From Prosthecomicrobium sp. N25 (GTDB lineage: Bacteria > Pseudomonadota > Alphaproteobacteria > Rhizobiales > Ancalomicrobiaceae), in assembly GCF_037203705.1 (NCBI RefSeq), contig NZ_JBBCAT010000002.1:310001-374000 (forward strand): a stretch of 64,000 bases of DNA, given 5' to 3'. The notes beneath the pieces were generated by a model, which was not told the origin of the DNA, ran no database searches, and was given only the letters and a program-made list of their open reading frames with translations. Below, piece after piece: positions 1-7,092 of the stretch (its first letter is position 1; every line of letters starts with the position of its first letter). Made by a program: the position numbers and the translations under genes.

Positions 1-1838
1 CCGACGAGCCTGTCGTTACCTCCATTCCCCCGTAAAGTATTGCTGTAATCATTTCCAACAATAGTGTCATCCCCCTTCGAGCCGAATACATTCTCTATGT
101 TGGCGAGACGAGCGATTACTTCCTGCTTTCCGTCGACAAATCTTTGCGCAAAACCAGGAACGGGACCGTCGTCAAGGCTAATATACAGGCCCGCGCCATT
201 CTCGCGCGGTAGCCACCAAGAGTAGTCTACGGTATCGACGCCATCGCCCCCATCCAGGTGACTATAGCCAGACCCTGCGATCAGGGTATCGGTCCCTATG
301 CCACCCGACGCACTCCCTCCGTCTCTCCCGACGTCCAGATAATCATTTCCGTCACCGCCATCGAGAACGTCCTTAGTACCGTCGCCTCCGAAGAGGAAGT
401 CGTTTCCGTCACCCCCGATGAGCTGGTCGTTGCCGTTCTGGCCGTCGAGACGATCGGCATCAGAACCCCCATAAATCGTGTCATCACCGCCACCACCACC
501 CATGGTATCGCGGCCCGACTCTCCGTAAAGGACGTTGTTTTCAAGCGAGCCAAAAATCCGGTCGGCGCTGTTAGTGCCGATGACGTTTTCGACCTCCGTA
601 ACCTTATCCTTTCCCGAACCGCCTGTTGCGGTGCCGTTTGCCAAGTTGATATATACTGGTAACGAAGCACCTAGATACGACACAGTATCAATGCCATTTC
701 CGCCGGTCAGTGTATCATTTCCAAGACCACCAACAAGTGTATCGTTCCCGTCACCTCCGTAGAGATCGTTGTCAACAATATTTCCGATGATCGTGTCGCT
801 ACCAACCGACCCGACGACATTCTCTACATCTGTCGGGAAGGGACCATACGGATCAATTTTGCGGTCATAGAACGATTGGTCCAGACTTACCTTAAATGCG
901 AAGGCGGATCCGCTCAAGTCGAGCGTGTCGGTTCCGGCACCTCCGAAGACGTCGTCCGGGAGGTCATCCCCGCTTACTAAAAAGGTGTCATTCCCGTCGC
1001 CCCCTTCTAGATAATCACGATCTGCACCGCCATTAATTGTGTCATCTCCAATTGATCCAGAAATTCTGTCCTCGCCATCTCCTCCATCAAGAATGTCATT
1101 ACCTGCCTCGCCGTAAATAAAATCAGTCCCACCGCTACCATCTAATTTATCATTGCCATCTCCACCGTAAATCTGATCTGAAAGTGATCCTCCTTTTACA
1201 GTATCCGATCCCAGGCCACCAAAAAATAACAACTGCTCAAATCCAGATATCAAAGTGCCATCTACAAGCGTTTGGTTAATAGGAATTGAAAAATCAATGT
1301 TGAAGTCCACTACTGCGGTCTCTCTATTAATGACGACAGTATCTATTCCTGAGCCTCCGCTTAGTATATCGGGGTCCTCACTGAACAATCTGTCGTCACC
1401 ATCTCCACCAATGAGCGTATCAAAGCCAATATCACCAATTAACGTGTCATGCCCCCCCCTTCCTTCTACGTAGTCGGCGCCAAGCCCACCATATACGGTA
1501 TCATTTCCGCTTCCGCTTACAAAGCTTAGGCACTCGACGTTAACAAGATAAGTTCCTGCTGTGACTTGGAGGGTACCCGGATCGCGCAAATCAATTAAGA
1601 TGTTGGCTGTTGCATTCGCCCTGTTAATTATGGCCGTGTCAAAACCTGACCCGCCGTCCAAATAATCTGGGTTCTCATTTAAAAGGCTATACAATACGTC
1701 ATCGCCGTCACCCCCTCTCAAAGTATCAAAACCCTGCCCACCGTCCAGTGTGTCGTTTCCGCCAGCGCCATCAAGTATATCATCGTAAACCGTGCCAACC
1801 TTTAATTCGTTCGCATCTGTTCCTAGCCAGTAAGTCAT
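1..1838 (-). CDS. RTX calcium-binding repeat protein, C-terminal part beyond window
   Basis: Read leftward, one uninterrupted frame of 612 codons runs from an ATG at 1838 to the window edge, so the C-terminus is missing. It consists of dozens of glycine- and aspartate-rich nonapeptides of the type GGxGxDxLx, the Ca2+-binding beta-roll of RTX proteins, broken by short spacers such as the IDTVSY, VENVVGS and LDLSG types. There is no Sec signal peptide. RTX proteins normally carry a C-terminal signal for type I secretion, which would lie outside the window. A GAGGGGGGA stretch just before the ATG is the ribosome binding site. Base composition is clearly AT-richer than the rest of the window, suggesting acquisition. 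No enzymatic domain is visible in this part, so adhesin, hydrolase or S-layer-like roles cannot be separated. Confidence 0.9.
   Translation of the reverse strand, partial: MTYWLGTDANELKVGTVYDDILDGAGGNDTLDGGQGFDTLRGGDGDDVLYSLLNENPDYLDGGSGFDTAIINRANATANILIDLRDPGTLQVTAGTYLVNVECLSFVSGSGNDTVYGGLGADYVEGRGGHDTLIGDIGFDTLIGGDGDDRLFSEDPDILSGGSGIDTVVINRETAVVDFNIDFSIPINQTLVDGTLISGFEQLLFFGGLGSDTVKGGSLSDQIYGGDGNDKLDGSGGTDFIYGEAGNDILDGGDGEDRISGSIGDDTINGGADRDYLEGGDGNDTFLVSGDDLPDDVFGGAGTDTLDLSGSAFAFKVSLDQSFYDRKIDPYGPFPTDVENVVGSVGSDTIIGNIVDNDLYGGDGNDTLVGGLGNDTLTGGNGIDTVSYLGASLPVYINLANGTATGGSGKDKVTEVENVIGTNSADRIFGSLENNVLYGESGRDTMGGGGGDDTIYGGSDADRLDGQNGNDQLIGGDGNDFLFGGDGTKDVLDGGDGNDYLDVGRDGGSASGGIGTDTLIAGSGYSHLDGGDGVDTVDYSWWLPRENGAGLYISLDDGPVPGFAQRFVDGKQEVIARLANIENVFGSKGDDTIVGNDYSNTLRGNGGNDRLV
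1191..1715 (-). repeat. Internal duplication of a ~75-residue RTX module
   Basis: Within the RTX protein, residues about 42-117 and 144-216 have the same plan: GGDGDD then a short acidic linker, GGSGxDT, an (I/V)INR strand, an I-D rich strand, a GT(Y/L)-(I/L/V) segment, and then an (S/D)DTV(Y/K)GG nonapeptide. This is a duplication of a larger module than the nonapeptide itself. Identity is moderate, so the duplication is not recent. Confidence 0.55.
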
Positions 1839-2516
1839 GATTGTTCCCCCCTCTTCTTCGATTATGTCCAACTCACTCGTGCTTCGTTTCGCCAAGCAAG
1901 AACAAGTTAATCTTTTTATTATTCTATATTAGCATATAATGAACCATATTGGCAGTCGGGGGAACCCTTATGTCAGCCGCGAACCGCTCGGGACGTGCTA
2001 GGCGTCAACGCCGAGCCGGGCTGCCTATAGTCCGGGAGTGGCAAAGCCAGATCGGGAGGGCCAAGGCCGCCGACATCTACTAGGGACCACCGTCACGCTG
2101 GACCCCGAACGAATTCCTGAGTTTGACAGGGGCGGTGCCATCCAAGAGTGGTGGCGTTCCTTTCCGGTGATCATCGAGCGCGTGAAAGGCCTGTTCGTGA
2201 ATGACCCCGCTCAGGCCAAGGGCAAGAGCCGTGATGCTGACGGCGTTGCAGTACCTGGCCGAACGGATTGAGGAACATGGAAAGATAGGAGTCCGCTCGA
2301 AGGCCCTCCGTGTCACAGCCCTGTCACAACGACGGCAGAGATAGCCCGCGCCGGTTCCGCGGCGGTTGTTCGCAAGGCAGCTTGCAGCCCGGGCCGGGGC
2401 GTGGCAACATACAAAGCGTAACGGACTGGTTTGTTTCGAATATCTGCCACACTGCAGCCCCCCGCCCGGCACCCTAAATGGCCGCCATCCCAGACGGGGG
2501 CTCGCTTCGGGCCAAC
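1839..2516. other. Gene-poor stretch between RTX gene and tRNA-Ala
   Basis: No convincing intact gene is present. The first 110 bases are AT-rich (around 1905-1945, including TATATT and TATAAT-like strings) and probably hold the leftward promoter of the RTX gene. Further right, fragments read as protein in different frames and are interrupted by stops: one of about 60 codons around 2085-2271, and one of about 37 codons around 2230-2343 containing a helical segment with LAERIEEHG. They could be remains of a degraded gene, but I recognise no family. No integrase gene is visible. Confidence 0.4.
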
Positions 2517-2592
2517 GGGGCCGTAGCTCAGATGGGAGAGCGCTGCAATCGCACTGCAGAGGTCAGGGGTTCGATTCCCCTCGGCTCCACCA
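2517..2592 (+). tRNA. tRNA-Ala (anticodon CGC)
   Basis: A 76-base cloverleaf: acceptor GGGGCCG pairs with CGGCTCC, D-arm GCTC/GAGC, anticodon stem CTGCA/TGCAG around the loop ATCGCAC, and T-arm AGGGG-TTCGATT-CCCCT. The anticodon CGC reads alanine GCG codons. The G3-U70 wobble pair, the main alanine identity element, is present, and CCA is encoded. The AT-rich RTX gene lies on its 5' side, so this tRNA may mark an island boundary. Confidence 0.96.
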
Positions 2593-2953
2593 ATGTCAAG
2601 GCTTTGAGCCGTTAGTTTGTTCTGGCCTGGCGCAGTGCCTCGGGCCAATGACGGTCACACAATCAAAGCCACGATAATCGCCGGGCGGTCCCGCAAGGTT
2701 GGTTCTGACCAGAGCATTTTTCGAGGCGGCTGCGGCCCTGCTCGAGTGCTCAGCACTCCCGGATGTCCGGCACGGCGCAGACCGGGCCGATGACTCGGCC
2801 CGGTCCTGTCCAGGATGAGGTTGATGTCGCGCACCGGTCAGCGAGAATGGTGGTCGGTGCGCTCGGTGGTCCGGTAACCCCGGATGGTGCCCGAGCCGTC
2901 GCCTCCACCCTGACCATGCCGGCCGGCTGGAACGGACGGCTATGCCGGGCCCG
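2593..2953. other. Intergenic region after tRNA-Ala
   Basis: No gene is supported. Near the tRNA there is a short stem (GGCT-TTG-AGCC at 2600-2610). An odd palindrome, GAGTGCT-C-AGCACTC, lies at 2744-2758, and a strong 11-bp stem at 2780-2805 (listed separately). The short frames here have no family resemblance. Confidence 0.45.
2780..2805. terminator. Strong hairpin downstream of the Cache gene
   Basis: GACCGGGCCGA and TCGGCCCGGTC form a perfect 11-bp stem around the loop TGAC. It lies about 150 bases beyond the stop codon of the leftward Cache-domain gene. No T-run follows on either strand, so intrinsic termination is uncertain; it may stabilise a 3' end instead. Confidence 0.35.
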
Positions 2954-3475
2954 TCACTGCTTCAGGTATCCTACGTAATAGACACCGACGACCTGGTTGG
3001 CCGAGTCCCGGATCGGCTCGTAGCCGGTGGTGTAGGGCTTGCCCAGGATGTCGACGTCTCCGAAGAAGCTCTCGCCCTTGCTGATCGAAGCGATCGCCTT
3101 GCCCTTGGGATCGAGCACCGTGCCGATCGCGCGCGAGCCGTCGTCCTTCTTGACGTTGGTGGCCACCCGCACGTATTCGTCGCCGCTCTTCACGAACAGC
3201 GTGGCGGTCCCGCCCATTTCCTTCTGCACTTCGTCGACGACTGTAAAGTTGTTGTTCAATTTCGTGTCACCGAAGTAGAGACCGGGCACCGCCTTTCCCG
3301 CCACAGTGTCCTGGCCACGGACGCTCGGCAGCCCAAGCTTTGCCGTCTTCGACTTGAGCAGTTCCATGGCGCTCTTCACGTCCTCGGGCGGTCCGGCCGA
3401 TGCGTGGGATACCGGCAGGATTGCGACGCCGACAGTAAACACCAGTGAAACGAGGGCAAGCATGGAGTTTTTCAT
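2954..3475 (-). CDS. Exported single Cache-domain protein
   Basis: A 173-residue protein with an N-terminal signal peptide ending about residue 27 (ASA), followed by one Cache domain of the Cache_3/Cache_2 type seen as the extracytoplasmic ligand sensor of chemoreceptors. Recognisable features are the helix with VKSAMELLKSK, the NNNFTVVDEV segment, GGTATLFVK, the VATNVKKDDGSRAIGT stretch, and the C-terminal TGYEPIRDxxxxVVGVYYVGY. No transmembrane helix, HAMP or signalling domain follows, so this is a free periplasmic sensory domain, possibly a binding partner of a receptor. GGGAGAG precedes the ATG. It stands alone, with two palindromes upstream. Confidence 0.85.
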   Translation of the reverse strand: MKNSMLALVSLVFTVGVAILPVSHASAGPPEDVKSAMELLKSKTAKLGLPSVRGQDTVAGKAVPGLYFGDTKLNNNFTVVDEVQKEMGGTATLFVKSGDEYVRVATNVKKDDGSRAIGTVLDPKGKAIASISKGESFFGDVDILGKPYTTGYEPIRDSANQVVGVYYVGYLKQ

Positions 3476-3502
3476 CCGACTCTCCCGTCGGCTCTCAGTT
3501 CT

Positions 3503-3548
3503 CGATGATGATCATCGATTTGCTGGAGCCCAAAGCGACAATGTCGCT
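3503..3548 (-). promoter_or_regulatory. Two palindromes upstream of the Cache gene
   Basis: CGATGAT-G-ATCATCG (3503-3517) and AGCGACA-A-TGTCGCT (3534-3548) are both perfect 7-bp-arm palindromes, 28 and 59 bases upstream of the start codon at 3475. The second lies next to an AT-rich run that could be the leftward promoter. They look like operator sites, but no regulator can be named. Confidence 0.35.
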
Positions 3549-3964
3549 ATAAAAAGAGCATAGCAGAATATAATGACGTCGGGGTTTTTTATTCGCCGTC
3601 GACCCTCGATTTTTTTAGTTTCTCCGGGTCAATGGTCGCCGATGACTTGTCAAGCCAGGTCGATTGCAACCCGGGGCATTTGGAGCGCCACGCGCTCCCT
3701 CCCGCCAATCGGGTGCCGATCCGTCCATCTGCCCGCCTTCCTGGCGCCCGCTTGCTCGGTGTTGATCCTGTCCAAGCTGCTGCCCTCAAATGAATTTAAT
3801 CTCCAACCGGGTTGCCGGGCCACGTCGCCCGTGGCCGGGCAACCGACGTCTTGCGGCCGATCCGGGCCGCGCCGCCTGACCGCTGCCGAACAGCGTCGGA
3901 AAGGGGCCGGTAATCGGATCGGTGCTATCGGTCCTGCGACAGGAACACCCGGGGGATTGCGGCC
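3549..3964. other. Intergenic region before the PilZ gene
   Basis: About 415 bases between the divergent Cache and PilZ genes. The left 80 bases are AT-rich with two T-runs (around 3585 and 3610). The rest is GC-rich with no convincing gene or RNA. Promoters for both flanking genes should lie here, but no clear -35/-10 pair was identified. Confidence 0.4.
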
Positions 3965-4372
3965 ATGGACGAGGCGCGGGAGGAGCGGCGGCAGCAGCCT
4001 CGCCGGCGGACACTGAAGGGCGGCCAGGTCGTCTTCAACAACCGGCACTCCACGGTGGACTGCACGGTCCGAAACATTTCGGAGGGCGGTGCGCTCGTGG
4101 TCTTCCCGCACCAGATCACGGTCCCGGACACATTCGAGCTCAACCTTCAGGACGGCACCGTGCGGGCGTGCCGGCAGGTCTGGCGTGCCGGTGCCGCGAT
4201 CGGCGTCGCCTTCGTGTCGGCCGAGCGCGGCCTGGAGCTGAGGCTGGACGGTGAGACCCTCCTCAGGCTCGGCCCGGCGGGCGACATCCGGCAGGCCCCG
4301 CGCGGTGACGCCAGGCGCAGCGTCGTCCTGGCGCTCCAGAGGGCCCTTGCGGCGCTGGAGCAGGCGAGCTGA
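3965..4372 (+). CDS. PilZ domain protein
   Basis: A 135-residue cytoplasmic protein made almost entirely of one PilZ domain, the common receptor for cyclic di-GMP. The N-terminal arginine cluster (RRQQPRRRTLKGG, residues about 8-20) supplies the RxxxR motif, and NISEGGA (about 38-44) is the (D/N)xSxxG motif. A later barrel strand reads AAIGVAFV. The C-terminal 30 residues are a helix without recognised function. No partner domain is attached, so its output is unknown. It could link to the GGDEF-EAL protein elsewhere in this window, but that is inference. Confidence 0.85.
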   Translation: MDEAREERRQQPRRRTLKGGQVVFNNRHSTVDCTVRNISEGGALVVFPHQITVPDTFELNLQDGTVRACRQVWRAGAAIGVAFVSAERGLELRLDGETLLRLGPAGDIRQAPRGDARRSVVLALQRALAALEQAS

Positions 4373-4532
4373 GGGGCACCTGCGGAGGACCGGTCGGGTC
4401 CGCAACCGGTAGCTCCGAAGAGCGCCTCAGGGCTCTGCGCCATCGAGCCAGACGGACCAGGGATGCCTCCCCCGTGGGCTCCGGGCGTGGCAGGATGGGC
4501 GCGCATCGCCGGTGGCGGCGGAGGAGGACGGC

Positions 4533-5369
4533 GTGGCCCGCATCGTGGTCGTTGGCGGGGTCAATGTGGACCGGGTGCACCGGCTCGCCAGGCCGCTGGT
4601 GCCGGGCGGGCGGCACGGGGTGCTGTCAGTGCGGCTGCGCGCGGGCGGCGGCGGGCTCGTGACCGGGGCCGTGCTGGCCCGCATGGGGCACGCGGTCGAC
4701 CTCGTCTGCCGCATGGCGACGGACGATCCGGGACTGCGGGCCGCGGCGGTGGCGAGGGGTCTCGGCCTGCGCCTGGTCTCCGCCGGCGCCCCCGCCGGCC
4801 CGACCCGGCCGCTCGATGTCCTGGTCGATCCGCAGGGAGAGCGCACCATCCTGGCGCCGGTCGATGCCGAAGCCGAACCGATCGAGGGCTTCGAGGCGGG
4901 CGGGGCCGATCTCGTCTACGTCAACGTGCGCCGGCTCGGGCCGGACGGGGTAGCGGCGCTGGCGGCCGCGCCCCGCTCGGTCGCTCAGGTGCCTCTGGAA
5001 GCCGGCGAGCGGCGTCCGGCGGGCGTGCTGGTCGCGGGCCGCTCCGATTTCCCGGACCGCGACGTCGGGGCGATCCGCGACCTGGCGGCGTCCTGCCGGG
5101 GCGTGCCGTCCGGTCTCTTCGTGCTGACGGACGGGGCCGGGCCGGTAGGGATCTGGGAGGACGGCGTGCCGCTCGAAAGCGTCGGGCCTCCGGCATCGGT
5201 GGAGACCCACGACAGCACGGGCGCGGGCGATGCCTTCGCGGCGGGCCTGATCGACGCCCTCCTGCGCGGTTGCGCACCGGGCGAGGCCGTGCGGGCAGCC
5301 CGGGAGGTGGCCCGGCACTTCCTCATGGAGCGGTCGCGCTTCCTTCCGGAGGTGCTGCCCGAGACCTGA
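4533..5369 (+). CDS. PfkB family carbohydrate kinase
   Basis: A ribokinase/PfkB-type sugar or nucleoside kinase of about 278 residues. The N-terminus IVVVGGVNVDRV is the substrate-binding strand, and near the C-terminus DSTGAGDAFAAG is PfkB signature 2, with the catalytic aspartate in GAGD. I chose the GTG at 4533 because GGAGGAGGA ends 5-6 bases before it; an in-frame GTG at 4512 would add seven residues. The protein is slightly short for the family (290-330 residues). Substrate cannot be told from sequence. It follows the PilZ gene after 160 bases and is probably transcribed alone. Confidence 0.85.
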   Translation: MARIVVVGGVNVDRVHRLARPLVPGGRHGVLSVRLRAGGGGLVTGAVLARMGHAVDLVCRMATDDPGLRAAAVARGLGLRLVSAGAPAGPTRPLDVLVDPQGERTILAPVDAEAEPIEGFEAGGADLVYVNVRRLGPDGVAALAAAPRSVAQVPLEAGERRPAGVLVAGRSDFPDRDVGAIRDLAASCRGVPSGLFVLTDGAGPVGIWEDGVPLESVGPPASVETHDSTGAGDAFAAGLIDALLRGCAPGEAVRAAREVARHFLMERSRFLPEVLPET

Positions 5370-5407
5370 TGCGGGACTGCGGTCCGGCCCCCGAGGCTGG
5401 GCCCTGC

Positions 5408-5800
5408 CTAGTCCTCAAAGCGGGTCGAGGGGTCGCGATCGCGGTCGTAGCGCCGCGCCAGCGGGAATGGCGGCAGCCAGGATTCACGGCGGACGATCCA
5501 GCTCTCGTAGGTCGGCACCAGCCGGTCGGGCGCATCCAGGGCGCCGAGGTGGACCTCGATCTCGTCCGCCGTGCGCGAGAAGACGGAGGAGCCGCAGCGC
5601 GGGCAGAAGAAGCGCCCGGCGTAGTCGCGGGTCTCGCCGGCGATCGTCACCGCATCCTCGGGGAAGATCGCGGAGGCGTGGAACAGGGCCCCGTGATGCT
5701 TGCGGCAATCCAGGCAGTGGCAGAGGCCCACCCGGTAGGGGCGGCCCGTCGCCTCGATCCGGACGTCGCCGCAGAGGCATCCGCCTGTGAACCGGTCCAT
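5408..5800 (-). CDS. GFA (CENP-V/GFA) family zinc protein
   Basis: About 130 residues with the cysteine pattern of the glutathione-dependent formaldehyde-activating enzyme fold: GGCLCGD near the N-terminus, CHCLDCRKHHG in the middle and FCPRCGSSVF after it, binding structural and catalytic zinc. Most members have no proven activity, and true formaldehyde activation is demonstrated for few. Start at 5800 is supported by AAGGAGA seven bases upstream; an upstream in-frame ATG (5839) is less likely. It converges on the kinase gene with a 38-base gap. Confidence 0.85.
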   Translation of the reverse strand: MDRFTGGCLCGDVRIEATGRPYRVGLCHCLDCRKHHGALFHASAIFPEDAVTIAGETRDYAGRFFCPRCGSSVFSRTADEIEVHLGALDAPDRLVPTYESWIVRRESWLPPFPLARRYDRDRDPSTRFED

Positions 5801-6002
5801 GCTGCGTCTCCTTCGAGTCCTCGGCCGAACCGGGGGCAAGCCGGCCGTCGCGAGCGGTCGGAAAGCAATCTATCAGAGAGAGCCTCGGCGGCCGGCGGAC
5901 TTCCGTATTGCTTCGGATGACCGGCGAGCCTTGCCGGGCTAGGGTCGGGGCGGCCATGATGCGGGCGGCGGGGCAGTGCCGCCGCGAAACGAGGAGAAGA
6001 GC

Positions 6003-6326
6003 ATGGGCAGGAACGGCTTGGCGGGGCTCGCGGCGACGGCTCTCCTTCTCCTCGGGGGATCGTGCGCGGTGGCGGCCGATGTGGCCAATGGCGAACGGCT
6101 CGCCCGGCGCTGGTGCGCGGAGTGCCACGTGGTGGCGCCGGACCAGAAGACGGCGAGTGCCGACGTGCCCGGCTTCTCGGCGATTGCGGCGAAGCCTGAA
6201 CGGACCCCCGAAAACCTCACGAGCCTGCTGACATCGCCCGACAAGGCCCATTCGCGGATGCAGGACCTCAACCTGGCGCGAACCGAGATCGCGGACCTGG
6301 TGGCCTACATCCGGGCGCAGAAATAA
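6003..6326 (+). CDS. Small class I cytochrome c
   Basis: A 107-residue exported c-type cytochrome: signal peptide with hydrophobic core ALLLLGG, then WCAECH (residues about 37-42), the CxxCH heme attachment site, and a distal methionine in SRMQDLNL as likely sixth iron ligand. The C-terminal helix DLVAYIRAQK is typical. The GAGGAGAAG ribosome site supports the ATG at 6003. It would act as a soluble periplasmic electron carrier. The redox partner is unknown, and neighbours give no hint. Confidence 0.88.
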   Translation: MGRNGLAGLAATALLLLGGSCAVAADVANGERLARRWCAECHVVAPDQKTASADVPGFSAIAAKPERTPENLTSLLTSPDKAHSRMQDLNLARTEIADLVAYIRAQK

Positions 6327-6377
6327 CCCTTCGCCGGCCGTTCGGCCTCGCCGGACACCCGGGGCGTCCTGTCGGGT

Positions 6378-6923
6378 TCAGTCGAGGATGTTCTGGGCCA
6401 TCGGGGACGCGACGGCGTAGAAGAGCGCGTTGTAGGGATGGGAGTAGGACTGGTCGATCGAGGCGAGCAGGTCGCTCGACGGGATCTCGACGTCCTTGTC
6501 GCCCCATGGATTGTTGAAGAAGGCGCGGTCGCCCTCGATGCCGGTGATGACGACGGCATGGATGCCGTCCGCATTGGCGGGCTGCTTGCCGCCGCGCGCC
6601 TGTCCGTAGTTGAAGTTCGCGACGAAGTGGTTGAGCAGGAGCGGCCCGCAGAGGCGGAGCTTGCCGTCGATGTCGGTCTTCGTGAAGGGGCTGGTGGGCT
6701 TCTTGATGAGGGCGAAGCCTGCCCGTTCGAGCCGCTCGGTGTAGAGCCCGGGGACGGCGGCGGCGGGAATGCAGCTGTTGGTCGGGTCGGCGCCGCCGGT
6801 GAGGTGGGGGGTGTCGAAGGCGGTCCCGGCGGTTCCCTGCCAGTAGGCCTGTATCATCGCGGCCGAGACCACGTAGCAGATCGGGCTGACGTCCTGGCGG
6901 AGCAGCGGAACGTCGTATCTCAT
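6378..6923 (-). CDS. Papain-like cysteine protease (C39/C70-like)
   Basis: A 181-residue single-domain protein that looks like a papain-fold cysteine peptidase of the Papain_like_cys_pep (AvrRpt2/C39-like) group. Gln10 and Cys16 lie in RQDVSPICYVVSAAM, His122 in GIHAVVITG, and the third catalytic residue is in FFNNPWGD (Asn138 or Asp142). There is no signal peptide, so it is either cytoplasmic or exported by a non-Sec route. No ABC transporter or peptide precursor is next to it, which argues against a bacteriocin-leader peptidase. Substrate unknown. Confidence 0.72.
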   Translation of the reverse strand: MRYDVPLLRQDVSPICYVVSAAMIQAYWQGTAGTAFDTPHLTGGADPTNSCIPAAAVPGLYTERLERAGFALIKKPTSPFTKTDIDGKLRLCGPLLLNHFVANFNYGQARGGKQPANADGIHAVVITGIEGDRAFFNNPWGDKDVEIPSSDLLASIDQSYSHPYNALFYAVASPMAQNILD

Positions 6924-7092
6924 GGCGGATCCTTCGGAGGGAGGACGGAGGCGACACCGCCATCAGACTACGGCAGCACCCCGGTGAAAGCGCATGACAA
7001 GCGCGTCAACGCGGTCACGGCTGCTTGACCTCGGCCTCGCGCGGCGCCCCGCCGACCTCCCGATCCCATGCGGCCGGGGCGGGGCGCCCGGC

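Noticed and set aside
258-762. Rightward open frames of 75-134 codons opposite the RTX gene
   Set aside because: They are complementary-strand shadows of the repeat-rich coding sequence and show no protein family.
1-1838. Dense short repeats that could be mistaken for a CRISPR or satellite array
   Set aside because: They are in one continuous reading frame encoding RTX nonapeptides; units are degenerate at the DNA level and have no constant spacer length.
2313-2677. Open frames spanning tRNA-Ala on both strands
   Set aside because: They run through the tRNA gene and are typical spurious tRNA-derived translations.
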